Source of the DNA: Alkalinema sp. FACHB-956
GTDB lineage: Bacteria > Cyanobacteriota > Cyanobacteriia > Leptolyngbyales > Leptolyngbyaceae
Assembly (NCBI RefSeq): GCF_014697025.1
Contig: NZ_JACJRC010000025.1
Span: 1-64,000, forward strand
Length of the DNA: 64,000 nucleotides
Direction of reading: 5' to 3'
Under the pieces are notes generated by a model that worked only from the letters and a program-made list of their open reading frames with translations, was not told where the DNA came from and did no database searches. Of this stretch, positions 16,989-25,014 are shown in pieces. Both the position numbers and the translations under genes were made by a program. Every line of letters begins with the position of its first letter. The first letter of the stretch is position 1.

Positions 16989-18683
16989 TTAACTGACCCT
17001 GGTTAAATTCGCGACTCTTTGTCCGGTTGGGTGGGTAGCTACAGGATGACTGAATTTAGAATGCAGGGCGCTAAAGGGCAGGACGCGCTTGATTTCTTCG
17101 ATTGTGGTAATGCCTTGGGTGACTTTGTCGATCGCGGCGAGGCGGAAGGACTGGAACTCGCTTTCCTGGAGGTAGCGGTTGAGTTGCACCATGGAGCCGT
17201 CGTAGATGATTTGTCGGATGGTTTCATCAACGTGCAGGAGTTCGATCAAGGCTTCTCGACCTAGATAACCGGAATGAAAGCAGTGGGCACAGCCTTTGCC
17301 TTTGCGCCAAGCTTTGGGATTGGCGTCTTCGGGTTGCAATCCTAAGACCTTGAGATCGGCATCGGTGGGGGTGTAAGGGGTTGCACAGTGGGGACAGACG
17401 CGACGGACAAGACGCTGGGCGACGACGCCTAATAAAGCATCACTAATTAATCCGGGTTCTGGGCCAATATCCCTTAAACGGGGGATTGCGCCAGCGGCGT
17501 CATTCGTATGTAGGGTAGTAAGAACGAGGTGTCCGGTGAGGGCGGCGCGGACTGCGGTTTCTGCGGTTTCATGGTCGCGGATTTCGCCCAACATGATGAT
17601 GTCGGGATCCTGGCGCAGAATGGCGCGTAACCCTGCGGCGAAGGTCATGCCTGCGGTTTCGTTGACTTGAGTTTGGGTAATGTCGGGAAGGATGTATTCG
17701 ACGGGATCTTCAACGGTGGTGATGTTTTTGGAGTCCTGGGCGATCGCTTGTATGCTGGTGTAGAGGGTGCTGGTTTTGCCGGAACCAGTGGGGCCTGTGT
17801 AGATGATTAAGCCTTGGGGTTGGCTGAGCCAGTAGTGGTAGATGGAGAGTGCCCGATCGCTGAAGCCGAGGTCGGCGATCGTTTGGAAGGAGTTTTGTTG
17901 TCGGAGGAGACGCATGACGATTTTTTCGCCTGCTTCGCCTTTTACACCACTGACGCAGGGAAGGGTGCTGACACGCAGATCGAGTCCTTGCTCCTGTTGG
18001 TCAGGGGACATGTATTGTTCGGCCATACGACCGTCCTGGGGGCGGCGGCTGTCGGCAATGTCCATCTCGCTCATGACTTTGATGGAGACGATGACTTTGC
18101 GGCTGATGTCGGAGGGCAGGGTGGTGACGGTGCGTAGGATGCCGTCAATGCGATAGCGAACTTTTAAGCCTTCTGCGGAGGGTTCTAGGTGGATATCGCT
18201 GGCTCGGTGGCGTAGGGCTGAGGCGATGATGGTTTTGACGCGCTCGATTTGATTGTCGGTTTGGGCGAGGGATAGTTCAGTGAGTTCGGTGATGTCTTCG
18301 GTATCTGCTTCGCCGGTGAGGGGGTTGATCAGTTTTGCAGTGGCGATCGTTTTGTGGTCGATCGTGTGTTGGCGATACCATTTGCGATAACTGATCTCAT
18401 CGATTCTGATGATTTCGATGTCTGTGTTAAGTCGCTGTTTGAGGGTTTGTAGTTCGGTGTGATCTAAGGCTTTGGGAGAACCGAGGTAGTAGCGGTTTTG
18501 CCAGAGGAGGAGGGGCAGGACGGGCAGTGGGGTCTGCCGCAGTTGTTTGAAGCAGTGGTTAGAGAGGGGGGTGTCTACGAGGTCTAAGGCGACGGTGCCG
18601 GTGGGACTGACGATCGCTTGTAGGGCTGCTTCTAGGGTGATCGATCGGTTTTTGAGTTGTTGTTGTAGGGATAAGGTGGTCAT
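16989..18683 (-). CDS. GspE/PulE/PilB-family secretion ATPase
   Basis: A cytoplasmic hexameric ATPase that powers type II secretion or type IV pilus assembly. The 564 residues contain Walker A GPTGSGKT (297-304), an Asp box TVEDPVEY (323-330), Walker B DIIMLGE (361-367) and a His box with LTTLHTNDA (388-396). The tetracysteine zinc motif of assembly ATPases is also present (Cys430, Cys433, Cys465, Cys468). The N-terminal domain is short compared with main cyanobacterial PilB proteins (about 670 residues, from memory), so this is probably a second, GspE-like paralogue. No other pilus or type II genes lie nearby. The next gene on the strand is the sigma factor, about 58 nt away. Confidence 0.9.
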   Translation of the reverse strand: MTTLSLQQQLKNRSITLEAALQAIVSPTGTVALDLVDTPLSNHCFKQLRQTPLPVLPLLLWQNRYYLGSPKALDHTELQTLKQRLNTDIEIIRIDEISYRKWYRQHTIDHKTIATAKLINPLTGEADTEDITELTELSLAQTDNQIERVKTIIASALRHRASDIHLEPSAEGLKVRYRIDGILRTVTTLPSDISRKVIVSIKVMSEMDIADSRRPQDGRMAEQYMSPDQQEQGLDLRVSTLPCVSGVKGEAGEKIVMRLLRQQNSFQTIADLGFSDRALSIYHYWLSQPQGLIIYTGPTGSGKTSTLYTSIQAIAQDSKNITTVEDPVEYILPDITQTQVNETAGMTFAAGLRAILRQDPDIIMLGEIRDHETAETAVRAALTGHLVLTTLHTNDAAGAIPRLRDIGPEPGLISDALLGVVAQRLVRRVCPHCATPYTPTDADLKVLGLQPEDANPKAWRKGKGCAHCFHSGYLGREALIELLHVDETIRQIIYDGSMVQLNRYLQESEFQSFRLAAIDKVTQGITTIEEIKRVLPFSALHSKFSHPVATHPTGQRVANLTRVS

Positions 18684-18712
18684 GGCAGTGGTGGCAGGTG
18701 GTGAAGAGAAAT

Positions 18713-18755
18713 GCGATCGCCCCTAAATTTGCGGAAGGAGGAGAGGGGCGATCGC
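18713..18755. terminator. HIP1-containing hairpin between lectin-peptidase and GspE genes
   Basis: GCGATCGCCCCT (18713-18724) and AGGGGCGATCGC (18744-18755) form a perfect 12-bp stem with a 19-nt loop. Each arm carries a full HIP1 octamer. It lies downstream of the 18808-19809 gene and upstream of the gspE-like start, so it probably ends the former transcript. There is no strong T-run. Confidence 0.5.
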
Positions 18756-18807
18756 GTCATCAAAGCATCTAGTCAAACTTGTTCACTGATACTGATGATG
18801 AGTTCAG

Positions 18808-19809
18808 TTAACGTGGCCCAATATACTCAAAATAGGATGGTGTCCGATCTCCAAACCCTTCTTTTACACTGAGATTACTGCCATTTCTGAGACCTGCTTG
18901 AGCTATTCTGACATTAGTCCCTGATCCACCTGGAATAACAATTGCGATATGCCCATCTCTTCCACCTGGAGGAACATCTGCCGTAGCAACCACAATTCTT
19001 CCTTGATTCGCTCGATTGACTGCGGTTGCAGCATCCACTAATTTCCATTGACCATTTCCACCGGCCTGGAAAAATCTGTGAAAATGTTCAGCAAGGAAAG
19101 GTTTTTGCTGTCTGTCGAAAACTACAGAATTGTAATAATTCCAAGATGCCGTAGAATTGACTCGAGGCACAGGTACACCTAATAATTGCAGAACATCTCC
19201 TGCAAACCAATTACAGTAAGTGTAGCTTCCGTCAAAGCGATAGTTTACTTCTGGATTAACACGCTTTACTGCATCCAGAATTCGCTGAGCTGATGGAGGG
19301 ATCTGCGGAAGTTGTGTAGTTGAGACAGTCCAACGCTGATTAGGGTTGTTACTATCACAACTCCATAGATGAACTTTGCCTCCATTTGTTCTCGTTGGTG
19401 TGTCAATACAGAAATTAGTCCCAGCTAATCGAAGCTGAACTGCTTGACCGCCTAAACTGTTAATTTGCCAGTTTTGATCAGAATCGTTGGGATTACAAGT
19501 CCAAACATTAAATTCAGCACCATTCCAGCGACGATAGGCATTGAGGCATTTACCAGTAGTCCGATGACGAAGTAAAACACCTCCTCGATTTCCTTGTAAT
19601 CGCTGGAAATCCTGATCAGGGTCATTGCGCACAAGATCCCAAATTGACATCCGAGGTTCACCATCAATTCGACGAAATTGGCTATTTGTGTTCAGTGCTT
19701 TGCCGCCGATCGAGAAGGTTTCGGCTTGAGCCTGACCCGCTACAGCAGTGGTAGAAAGTAGTGCAGAGATGATTGCAAAGGCAAAGGTTTTGGTACGGGA
19801 TTTCAACAT
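18808..19809 (-). CDS. Secreted ricin-type lectin with C-terminal NlpC/P60- or amidase-like domain
   Basis: The 333-residue protein has a signal peptide ending AQA-ET near residue 30. A ricin B-type lectin domain at about 35-162 carries QxW-like repeats (DQNW 111-114, NQRW 157-160). A C-terminal domain at about 170-333 resembles a papain-like peptidoglycan peptidase, with candidate nucleophile Cys199 (TYCNWFAGD) and His287 (RDGHIAIVIPG). The lectin part is nearly the same as in the next upstream gene (20080-21054), but the catalytic part differs. It is predicted to be exported and to bind glycans, probably cell-wall or exopolysaccharide sugars. Whether it remodels the producer's own wall or attacks competitors is not known. 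It has its own copy of the duplicated upstream region. Confidence 0.8.
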   Translation of the reverse strand: MLKSRTKTFAFAIISALLSTTAVAGQAQAETFSIGGKALNTNSQFRRIDGEPRMSIWDLVRNDPDQDFQRLQGNRGGVLLRHRTTGKCLNAYRRWNGAEFNVWTCNPNDSDQNWQINSLGGQAVQLRLAGTNFCIDTPTRTNGGKVHLWSCDSNNPNQRWTVSTTQLPQIPPSAQRILDAVKRVNPEVNYRFDGSYTYCNWFAGDVLQLLGVPVPRVNSTASWNYYNSVVFDRQQKPFLAEHFHRFFQAGGNGQWKLVDAATAVNRANQGRIVVATADVPPGGRDGHIAIVIPGGSGTNVRIAQAGLRNGSNLSVKEGFGDRTPSYFEYIGPR

Positions 19810-20035
19810 GGTGAGTGAACTAATTGAATAGAGTATGTGGATTGAAGAGGTTTGGTTGTCTTTTCGTTCCCCCCTTCATTTAGGTATCTGCAAAACTCAG
19901 CTCCATTATTCAAATTTGGGAAACTTTTTGGGATATTTTTTGAAGCGCTTGGTGCAGTGGAATTTCAGGCGCAGAACTGCTACGCTTCTACGATCCACGA
20001 TCGAGGTTTGCCTCAATGAAAAAGCGATCGCCCTT
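19810..20035. repeat. Duplicated upstream region, copy 1
   Basis: This stretch before the 19809 start is nearly identical to 21055-21280 before the 21054 start. The copies share the start-proximal leader, the block from CTGCAAAACTCAGCTCC to TTTTTTGAAGCGCTTGGTGC, and the HIP1-rich tail. Both lectin-peptidase genes therefore probably carry the same promoter and regulation. Confidence 0.85.
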
Positions 20036-20059
20036 CCCTACAGGCGCGATCGCTTTTTT
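20019..20059 (-). terminator. HIP1-stem intrinsic terminator of the CHAP-lectin gene
   Basis: AAAAAGCGATCGC (20019-20031) pairs with GCGATCGCTTTTT (20046-20058) in a 13-bp stem with T-runs on both strands. It lies 21 nt past the stop of the 20080-21054 gene. The matching position of the other copy (about 21261-21300) has a decayed version. Confidence 0.75.
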
Positions 20060-20079
20060 AACTAAACATCAGATACGAA

Positions 20080-21054
20080 TTAACGTGGATTAGTCCAACC
20101 AACAACTCTACCTGAATAGCTATCCATATTGATCCAATCAGTTGTGCGAACAGAAGTATTGGGCGCGCCTCCATTGGCATTAGAGTCCATCAACTTGATT
20201 TGACGTTGTCCATTGAAAGAACGAGATTCCATAACAATGCCAACATGACCATACTGTGTAAAATCTCCTGTACTAGTGAAAGAAATGATTGCACCGCGCT
20301 TGGGTAGCCCTTGATTCGTTAAGGGCTCAAACAAATTAGAGTGTTGCCTTGCTACTCCTCCAGCAACATCTCTGCCATGACCATAAGCCCTTGTAGCTGT
20401 GCTTCTGTTAAAGAAAACTTCCTGCAAGTAGCGTACAACCAGAGTCACACATTGCCCTCGCGAGTCCCAACCTAGATTATCAAGACGTGAAATCGCATAC
20501 TGGCCGTTTGCCCAACGGAAGAACTCCTCTGCTTTTTGCGTAGATGGTGAGTTAATGGTGCCGTTAGAACTTAACCAACGCTGGTTGGGATTATTAGCGT
20601 CGCATCCCCATAAGTGCACCTTGCCGCCATTTGTCCGGGTAGGAGTATCAATGCAGAGATTGGTTCCCACTAGTTTGAGTTGTACGAGATTACTACCTAA
20701 GCTGTTGATCTGCCAGTTTTGATCGGGATCGTTGGGGTTGCAAGGCCAGGTGTTGAATTCTGCACCATTGAACTTACGGTAAGCATTGATACAGTTCCCC
20801 GTCGTTCGGTTTTTCAGCAGAACCCCACCCCGATTGCCCTGGAGACGCTGGAAGTCTTGGTCAGGATCACCAGATACTCTATCCCAAATTGTGACGCGGG
20901 GTTGACCGTCAATCCGACTAAAGGCTCGATTGGTATTCAGTGCTTTGCCGCCGATCGATAAGGTTTCAGCTTGAGCCTGACCCGCTACAGCAGTGGCAGA
21001 AAGTAGTGCAGGGATGATTGCAAAGGCAAAGGTTTTGGTACGGGACTTCAACAT
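20080..21054 (-). CDS. Secreted ricin-type lectin with C-terminal CHAP peptidase domain
   Basis: A 324-residue paralogue of the neighbouring gene. The signal peptide (residues 1-30) and ricin B-type lectin (about 35-162, with DQNW 111-114 and NQRW 157-160) are almost identical to those of 18808-19809. The C-terminal domain is instead a CHAP-type amidase/endopeptidase with Cys202 (SRGQCVTLVVRYL) and His270 (YGHVGIVME), followed by a polar LMDSNANGG stretch where the third catalytic residue is expected. CHAP domains cleave peptidoglycan, so this is likely a secreted wall hydrolase targeted by its lectin part. The pair shows duplication of promoter, export signal and lectin with exchange of the catalytic module. 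Confidence 0.85.
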   Translation of the reverse strand: MLKSRTKTFAFAIIPALLSATAVAGQAQAETLSIGGKALNTNRAFSRIDGQPRVTIWDRVSGDPDQDFQRLQGNRGGVLLKNRTTGNCINAYRKFNGAEFNTWPCNPNDPDQNWQINSLGSNLVQLKLVGTNLCIDTPTRTNGGKVHLWGCDANNPNQRWLSSNGTINSPSTQKAEEFFRWANGQYAISRLDNLGWDSRGQCVTLVVRYLQEVFFNRSTATRAYGHGRDVAGGVARQHSNLFEPLTNQGLPKRGAIISFTSTGDFTQYGHVGIVMESRSFNGQRQIKLMDSNANGGAPNTSVRTTDWINMDSYSGRVVGWTNPR

Positions 21055-21280
21055 GGTGAGTGAACTAATTGAATAGAGTATGTGGATTGAAGAGGCTTAG
21101 TTATCTGTTCGTTCCCCCCTTCATTTAGGTATCTGCAAAACTCAGCTCCGTTATTCAAATTTGGGAAACTTTTTGGGATATTTTTTGAAGCGCTTGGTGC
21201 AGTGGAGTTGCAGGCGCAGAACTGCTACGCTTCTACGATCCACGATCGAGCTGTGCCCCAATGAAAAAGCGATCGCATTT
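21055..21280. repeat. Duplicated upstream region, copy 2
   Basis: Counterpart of 19810-20035, described there. The HIP1-containing tail near 21261-21300 has lost the perfect pairing seen in the other copy. Confidence 0.85.
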
Positions 21281-21326
21281 CCTAAAAAATACGATCGCGC
21301 TTGCCCTGTCTAATATTTTGAAATCC

Positions 21327-21644
21327 CTATCGCACTTGCCAACCCATTTGCTGCGCGGTCTGTGGACTTAAACAAACAAGATTCCCCTGTTGTTCCCGAC
21401 AGATTCGATCGCCCTGGTGAAACGGTTCACCCCACTGCTTCCAATTGAAATTTAACGGTTTGGGAGCTTTCGCTTGGATAGAATTTAAACCTGATGAATC
21501 CCCAGATGAGGTGAAAGATGCAGGATATTGGCTGGAGGGGGCATCAAATCCACCAGCATGGGCCAATGGAGGTCGATGATAAAAGCTAGTGACTGCAACG
21601 CTTGCTGAGAGTGTAATGAACCAAGGTCGAAATTTTTGAGCCAT
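21327..21644 (-). CDS. Small secreted hypothetical protein
   Basis: A 105-residue protein with a short basic N-terminus, a hydrophobic signal segment and a likely cleavage near LAHA-GG (about residue 31). The middle is Ser/Pro-rich. The C-terminal 40 residues (NFNWKQWGEPFHQGDRICRE, then LVCLSPQTAQQMGW) contain two cysteines that could pair. No family is recognised. The ATG lies directly beside the transposase relic, and it points the same way as the lectin-peptidase genes. Confidence 0.55.
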   Translation of the reverse strand: MAQKFRPWFITLSASVAVTSFYHRPPLAHAGGFDAPSSQYPASFTSSGDSSGLNSIQAKAPKPLNFNWKQWGEPFHQGDRICREQQGNLVCLSPQTAQQMGWQVR

Positions 21645-21807
21645 AGACAGCCCCCTCGTGAAATTGACGGTAATGAGGTGTTCAATTTTGTATCAGGAGC
21701 CAGTCAGGAAATTATTCAAATTACTCAAAACTTTGTGGGGCCTTTTATGCACAAGAAGCGAGAGGGAATGGCGGGCTATAATCAGGCTGGTAATCACCAA
21801 AGACTAG

Positions 21808-22197
21808 CCAGTTTCCTTACAAATAATGATGCAGCGTCGCGAGTTTCTGAAGTCGATCGGTTTGCCCCCGGCAGGACTGGGGATAAGTCAACGGGAGCTG
21901 CTGTATGGAGCCTTGTCCAGTCGCATATCCCCTCGGATTACCCGACACCAGTAACACAAACAACTCACTGCCATTGACCTGAATCTGATTCCCTGCTACG
22001 GTCAAGTCACGCCTGCTGCCGCGCCTTATTTGTATCGCTCGCAAGCCAAGGCTGGGAGGACGACCTTTTTTGCCTACGCCACTGCCTATGTCATTTGCCG
22101 CAATAAACGAGTCACCTTGGCTATCCATACAGTGCATTGCCAGGAAACGTTAGTCGCGACGCTCAGTTATCTGCTAGCACAATTTTCGATCTACTGA
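21808..22197 (+). pseudogene. Transposase relic (ISH3-like DDE)
   Basis: Reading plus from about 21808 gives MQRREFLKSIGLPPAGLG, then ISQRELLYGALSSRISPRI. After an in-frame TAA comes AIDLNLIPCYGQ, PYLYRSQAKAGRTTFFAYAT and YVICRNKRVTLAIHTV, ending at 22195-22197. The AIDLNLIPCYGQ and YRSQAKAGRT segments resemble the first catalytic Asp region and following strand of ISH3-type transposases. The N-terminus, the later catalytic residues and the C-terminus are missing and the frame is broken, so this is dead. Its last codons overlap the stop of the adjacent exoprotein gene (22191), so that gene's end may lie at an old insertion or deletion junction. Confidence 0.6.
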
Positions 22198-24920
22198 AAA
22201 TAGCTGCTACAAGTCGCTCCCCAGGAGGCGGTGAGAGGATTTGAATTGGCAACCAGTTCGATCGAGCCATCGGCATTACGTTGAAACCTAGCCGCTTGCA
22301 CTAAAGGGGATTGGGGGATCGGGATGGGGACTGCAATGCTCACTAAGGTATTTTGGGAAGCAGTATTTTGGGAAGCAGTATTTTGGGAAGTGGTATTTTG
22401 GGAAGCGGTATTTTGGGAAGCTGAGAAATCACGGAGATCAGACCAAGTGAGATTGTACATACTCTCTTGCGTGGGGTTGTCTGGCAATCCGCCTCTCCCG
22501 GTGATAATAAATTGACTGCCTTTTGCACCAAAACAGCTTGTAGCAATTTTTTGACTCGCATCGACGACGCTTACGGATAATTCCGTTAACCCTACGTTGG
22601 GATCAATTCCGATCGTATTAACTTGCACCGTGCCCTTAATTCCAAACTCAGAACTAGCAGTAATATCATTTTCGGACGTTAAGCGATCGCGATCCTTTAA
22701 TCCAAAAATCCCTTGAGTGGTAATATTAACGTTTCCACCACTACCTTGGGTAGCATTAGCAATAATGTCACTGTTCCCTAATCCAATAATAATCGGAGCA
22801 TTGATGGAAATGTTGCCGCCCTTAGATTGCCCTGTGGCACTAGTCACAATGCTACTCCCCTGCTTGAGTAACACCAGATCACGGGCCTGAATTTGAATAT
22901 TCCCTTGGCTTCCTCCATTCACTTCAGCGCGTAACGTGCCACCGCGATCGAGCACTAGAGAATGGGTCTGAATCGTGAGTTGTCCGCTATCGCCTGTGCT
23001 GGAATTACTGACGGTGATTTCGGCTCCATCTTGAATATTTAAGCGATCGCTGTTCAACGTAATTGATCCTGCGCTAAACGGTCTACTGGCTTTGGCCGCA
23101 ATGCTACTGCGGTATTGCCCATCCGGTGAAGTGCCACTGAGATCAATGAGATTTGCCTGAATCTTAATGTGCCCAGCATTGCCTTGTCCATCGGTAGAGG
23201 ACGTGATTTGTCCGCCATTCACTACGCGCAGTTGAGCCGCTTGGATATCCAGATTGCCTCCATTGCCACGGGCTCCTTCCACCACCGAAGCCACAATGCC
23301 GCTGATAGCCCCTGTGAAGTCTACAAGAGGATCGGCCACTTCAATCTCCTGAGCCCGGATGACCATATTTCCCGCATTGCCAGAACCAACTAGATTAGTG
23401 GCAATTTTTCCTCCCTGGGTCACACTGAGGCGATGGGTCTGGATAAAGAGGTTCCCCGCATTGCCCGTTGAACCGGGTTCCGCTGAGGCAAAAATCCCAC
23501 TGGAAAAAGGACCTTTAGCCCCAGTGTTAAATCCTCGCACCTCCATGGAATCTGTAGCGTTAATGATTACGTTGCCACCATTCCCCTGACCAAAGGTGCT
23601 GGACGCGATTTGTGGCCCATTGACTAAGGTTAACTGTTGAACATTCATTGTCAGATTGCCAGCATTGCCCGTTCCCCCAGCATTGTCTGTTCCAATGTTA
23701 GACCAATTTTCTGCATAGAAGTGCTGGGCATTGATGGTCAGGTTTCCTCCTTGACCATCACCCAAGGTTTGCGTAGATAGAAAACTGGGTTTCCCATTAC
23801 CATCGGGGTTCCCAAAGACTTTAACGGTGTCGCTATCAATTGTGAGATTCCCTCCATGCCCCATTCCACCCGTTTCAGCATAAATGCCACTGGAGTGATT
23901 GAGAACCAGGTTAGGTGTGGTAACCTTAACGCTCCCGCCATGTCCCGAGGCGGTGTCATACACGTAGGTGCTGATGAATCCCCGGTCAAGCGAAAGGGCT
24001 TCTGAGGCAAAGACCTGTAGGTTGCCCCCATGCCCCGAACCCGTCGTGTCAGAGTAAATCCAGGAACCTTCGGACAGACTCACCCGACGACCTTGGACTT
24101 GAGTACTGCCGCCGCTCTTACCATTTGTCCCAACGTATGCCGTTTGAGTGAGGTGAATGTCACGAAAGTTCTGCACTCCGGAATAATTTAAGGCCCAATC
24201 GGAGGGACTGGGTACGATCGCAACTTCGCTATGGGCTCCTACACTGCCCAATTCCAGACGACCGTCCGGCGCATAGAGTTGGGCATAGCCTGCTGGGCCA
24301 GAGCCTTGAAGGAAGATATCGCCCCCAACCAAGGCCAGCGTTTTGCCAACGGGAACGCCGAAATCAATGGATTGGTTGGTAATGGCACCGGGATTGGCTC
24401 CCATCTGCAATCCCACGGGAACACTCATTGTCAGTAAGGGGGGAGATGGGTTCACTGCACTAAACTGGGTGCCATCAGCAAATCTGAAGTGATCGGCAGT
24501 AGTGCCCATAAAAGACCCCCCCAAATTTAAGGCGGCATTGGGGCCAAATAAAATGCCACTGGGATTGAGTAGGAATAAACTGGCAGAACCCTTGGCTTTA
24601 ATGAGTCCATCAATGGTGGATACAGTTCCCCCTGTGATGCGTGCAAAAATGTTCTGTACATCTAGCGCATTGTTGAAAAAGGCCGATCCGCCGGTGGGGA
24701 CTGAGAATTGACTGAAGCTGTGAAATAAATTACTACCCGATCGCCCACCTCCATCGATCGTAAAATCGAGGGCATTGGGACTGGTAATGTGAGTTGGCAA
24801 AGTTCCATCGGGAGTCACTTGCGCGATCGCCCTCGGTGCATGAAGTAGCATGACACCTGGTATTCCTAAGGCAATTCCCCCTAACAGGAGTACACTCCTG
24901 ATTATGAGTAGAGTCCTCAT
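22191..24920 (-). CDS. TpsA-type filamentous haemagglutinin-like exoprotein 1
   Basis: A 909-residue secreted protein. A signal peptide (residues 1-33, ending AIA) precedes the TPS domain with SNLFHSFSQFSVPTGG, FARITGG and LLNPSGILFG, then about 600 residues of Gly/Asn-rich beta-helix repeats. A C-terminal block shared with the next two genes follows (IATSCFGAKGSQFIITGRGG, then WSDLRD). Between that block and the end is a run of about five TASQN units encoded by 15-bp repeats. It should be exported by a TpsB-type pore; none is adjacent. The nearest is at 3796-5604. Probable roles are adhesion or surface structure, but no catalytic domain is visible. The stop overlaps the transposase relic. 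Confidence 0.88.
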   Translation of the reverse strand: MRTLLIIRSVLLLGGIALGIPGVMLLHAPRAIAQVTPDGTLPTHITSPNALDFTIDGGGRSGSNLFHSFSQFSVPTGGSAFFNNALDVQNIFARITGGTVSTIDGLIKAKGSASLFLLNPSGILFGPNAALNLGGSFMGTTADHFRFADGTQFSAVNPSPPLLTMSVPVGLQMGANPGAITNQSIDFGVPVGKTLALVGGDIFLQGSGPAGYAQLYAPDGRLELGSVGAHSEVAIVPSPSDWALNYSGVQNFRDIHLTQTAYVGTNGKSGGSTQVQGRRVSLSEGSWIYSDTTGSGHGGNLQVFASEALSLDRGFISTYVYDTASGHGGSVKVTTPNLVLNHSSGIYAETGGMGHGGNLTIDSDTVKVFGNPDGNGKPSFLSTQTLGDGQGGNLTINAQHFYAENWSNIGTDNAGGTGNAGNLTMNVQQLTLVNGPQIASSTFGQGNGGNVIINATDSMEVRGFNTGAKGPFSSGIFASAEPGSTGNAGNLFIQTHRLSVTQGGKIATNLVGSGNAGNMVIRAQEIEVADPLVDFTGAISGIVASVVEGARGNGGNLDIQAAQLRVVNGGQITSSTDGQGNAGHIKIQANLIDLSGTSPDGQYRSSIAAKASRPFSAGSITLNSDRLNIQDGAEITVSNSSTGDSGQLTIQTHSLVLDRGGTLRAEVNGGSQGNIQIQARDLVLLKQGSSIVTSATGQSKGGNISINAPIIIGLGNSDIIANATQGSGGNVNITTQGIFGLKDRDRLTSENDITASSEFGIKGTVQVNTIGIDPNVGLTELSVSVVDASQKIATSCFGAKGSQFIITGRGGLPDNPTQESMYNLTWSDLRDFSASQNTASQNTTSQNTASQNTASQNTLVSIAVPIPIPQSPLVQAARFQRNADGSIELVANSNPLTASWGATCSSYFQ
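22348..22422. repeat. 15-bp coding minisatellite (five units)
   Basis: Five tandem units of GTATTTTGGGAAGCA with one or two variant bases lie in frame inside exoprotein 1 and encode a repeated five-residue TASQN-type motif. Such tracts change copy number by slippage without breaking the frame. Confidence 0.9.
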
Positions 24921-25014
24921 GGCGACCTCGACACAAAATTAATCTTAGGTTACCCCAGCATTGGTTAACCTAGCACTATTTGTATTCGTATATTCATAAA
25001 AGTTTCAGGAAGCT

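Noticed and set aside
17814..18156. Two plus-strand open frames over 100 codons
   Set aside because: They are antisense to the GspE-like gene, whose motifs are complete; high GC at third positions creates these frames.
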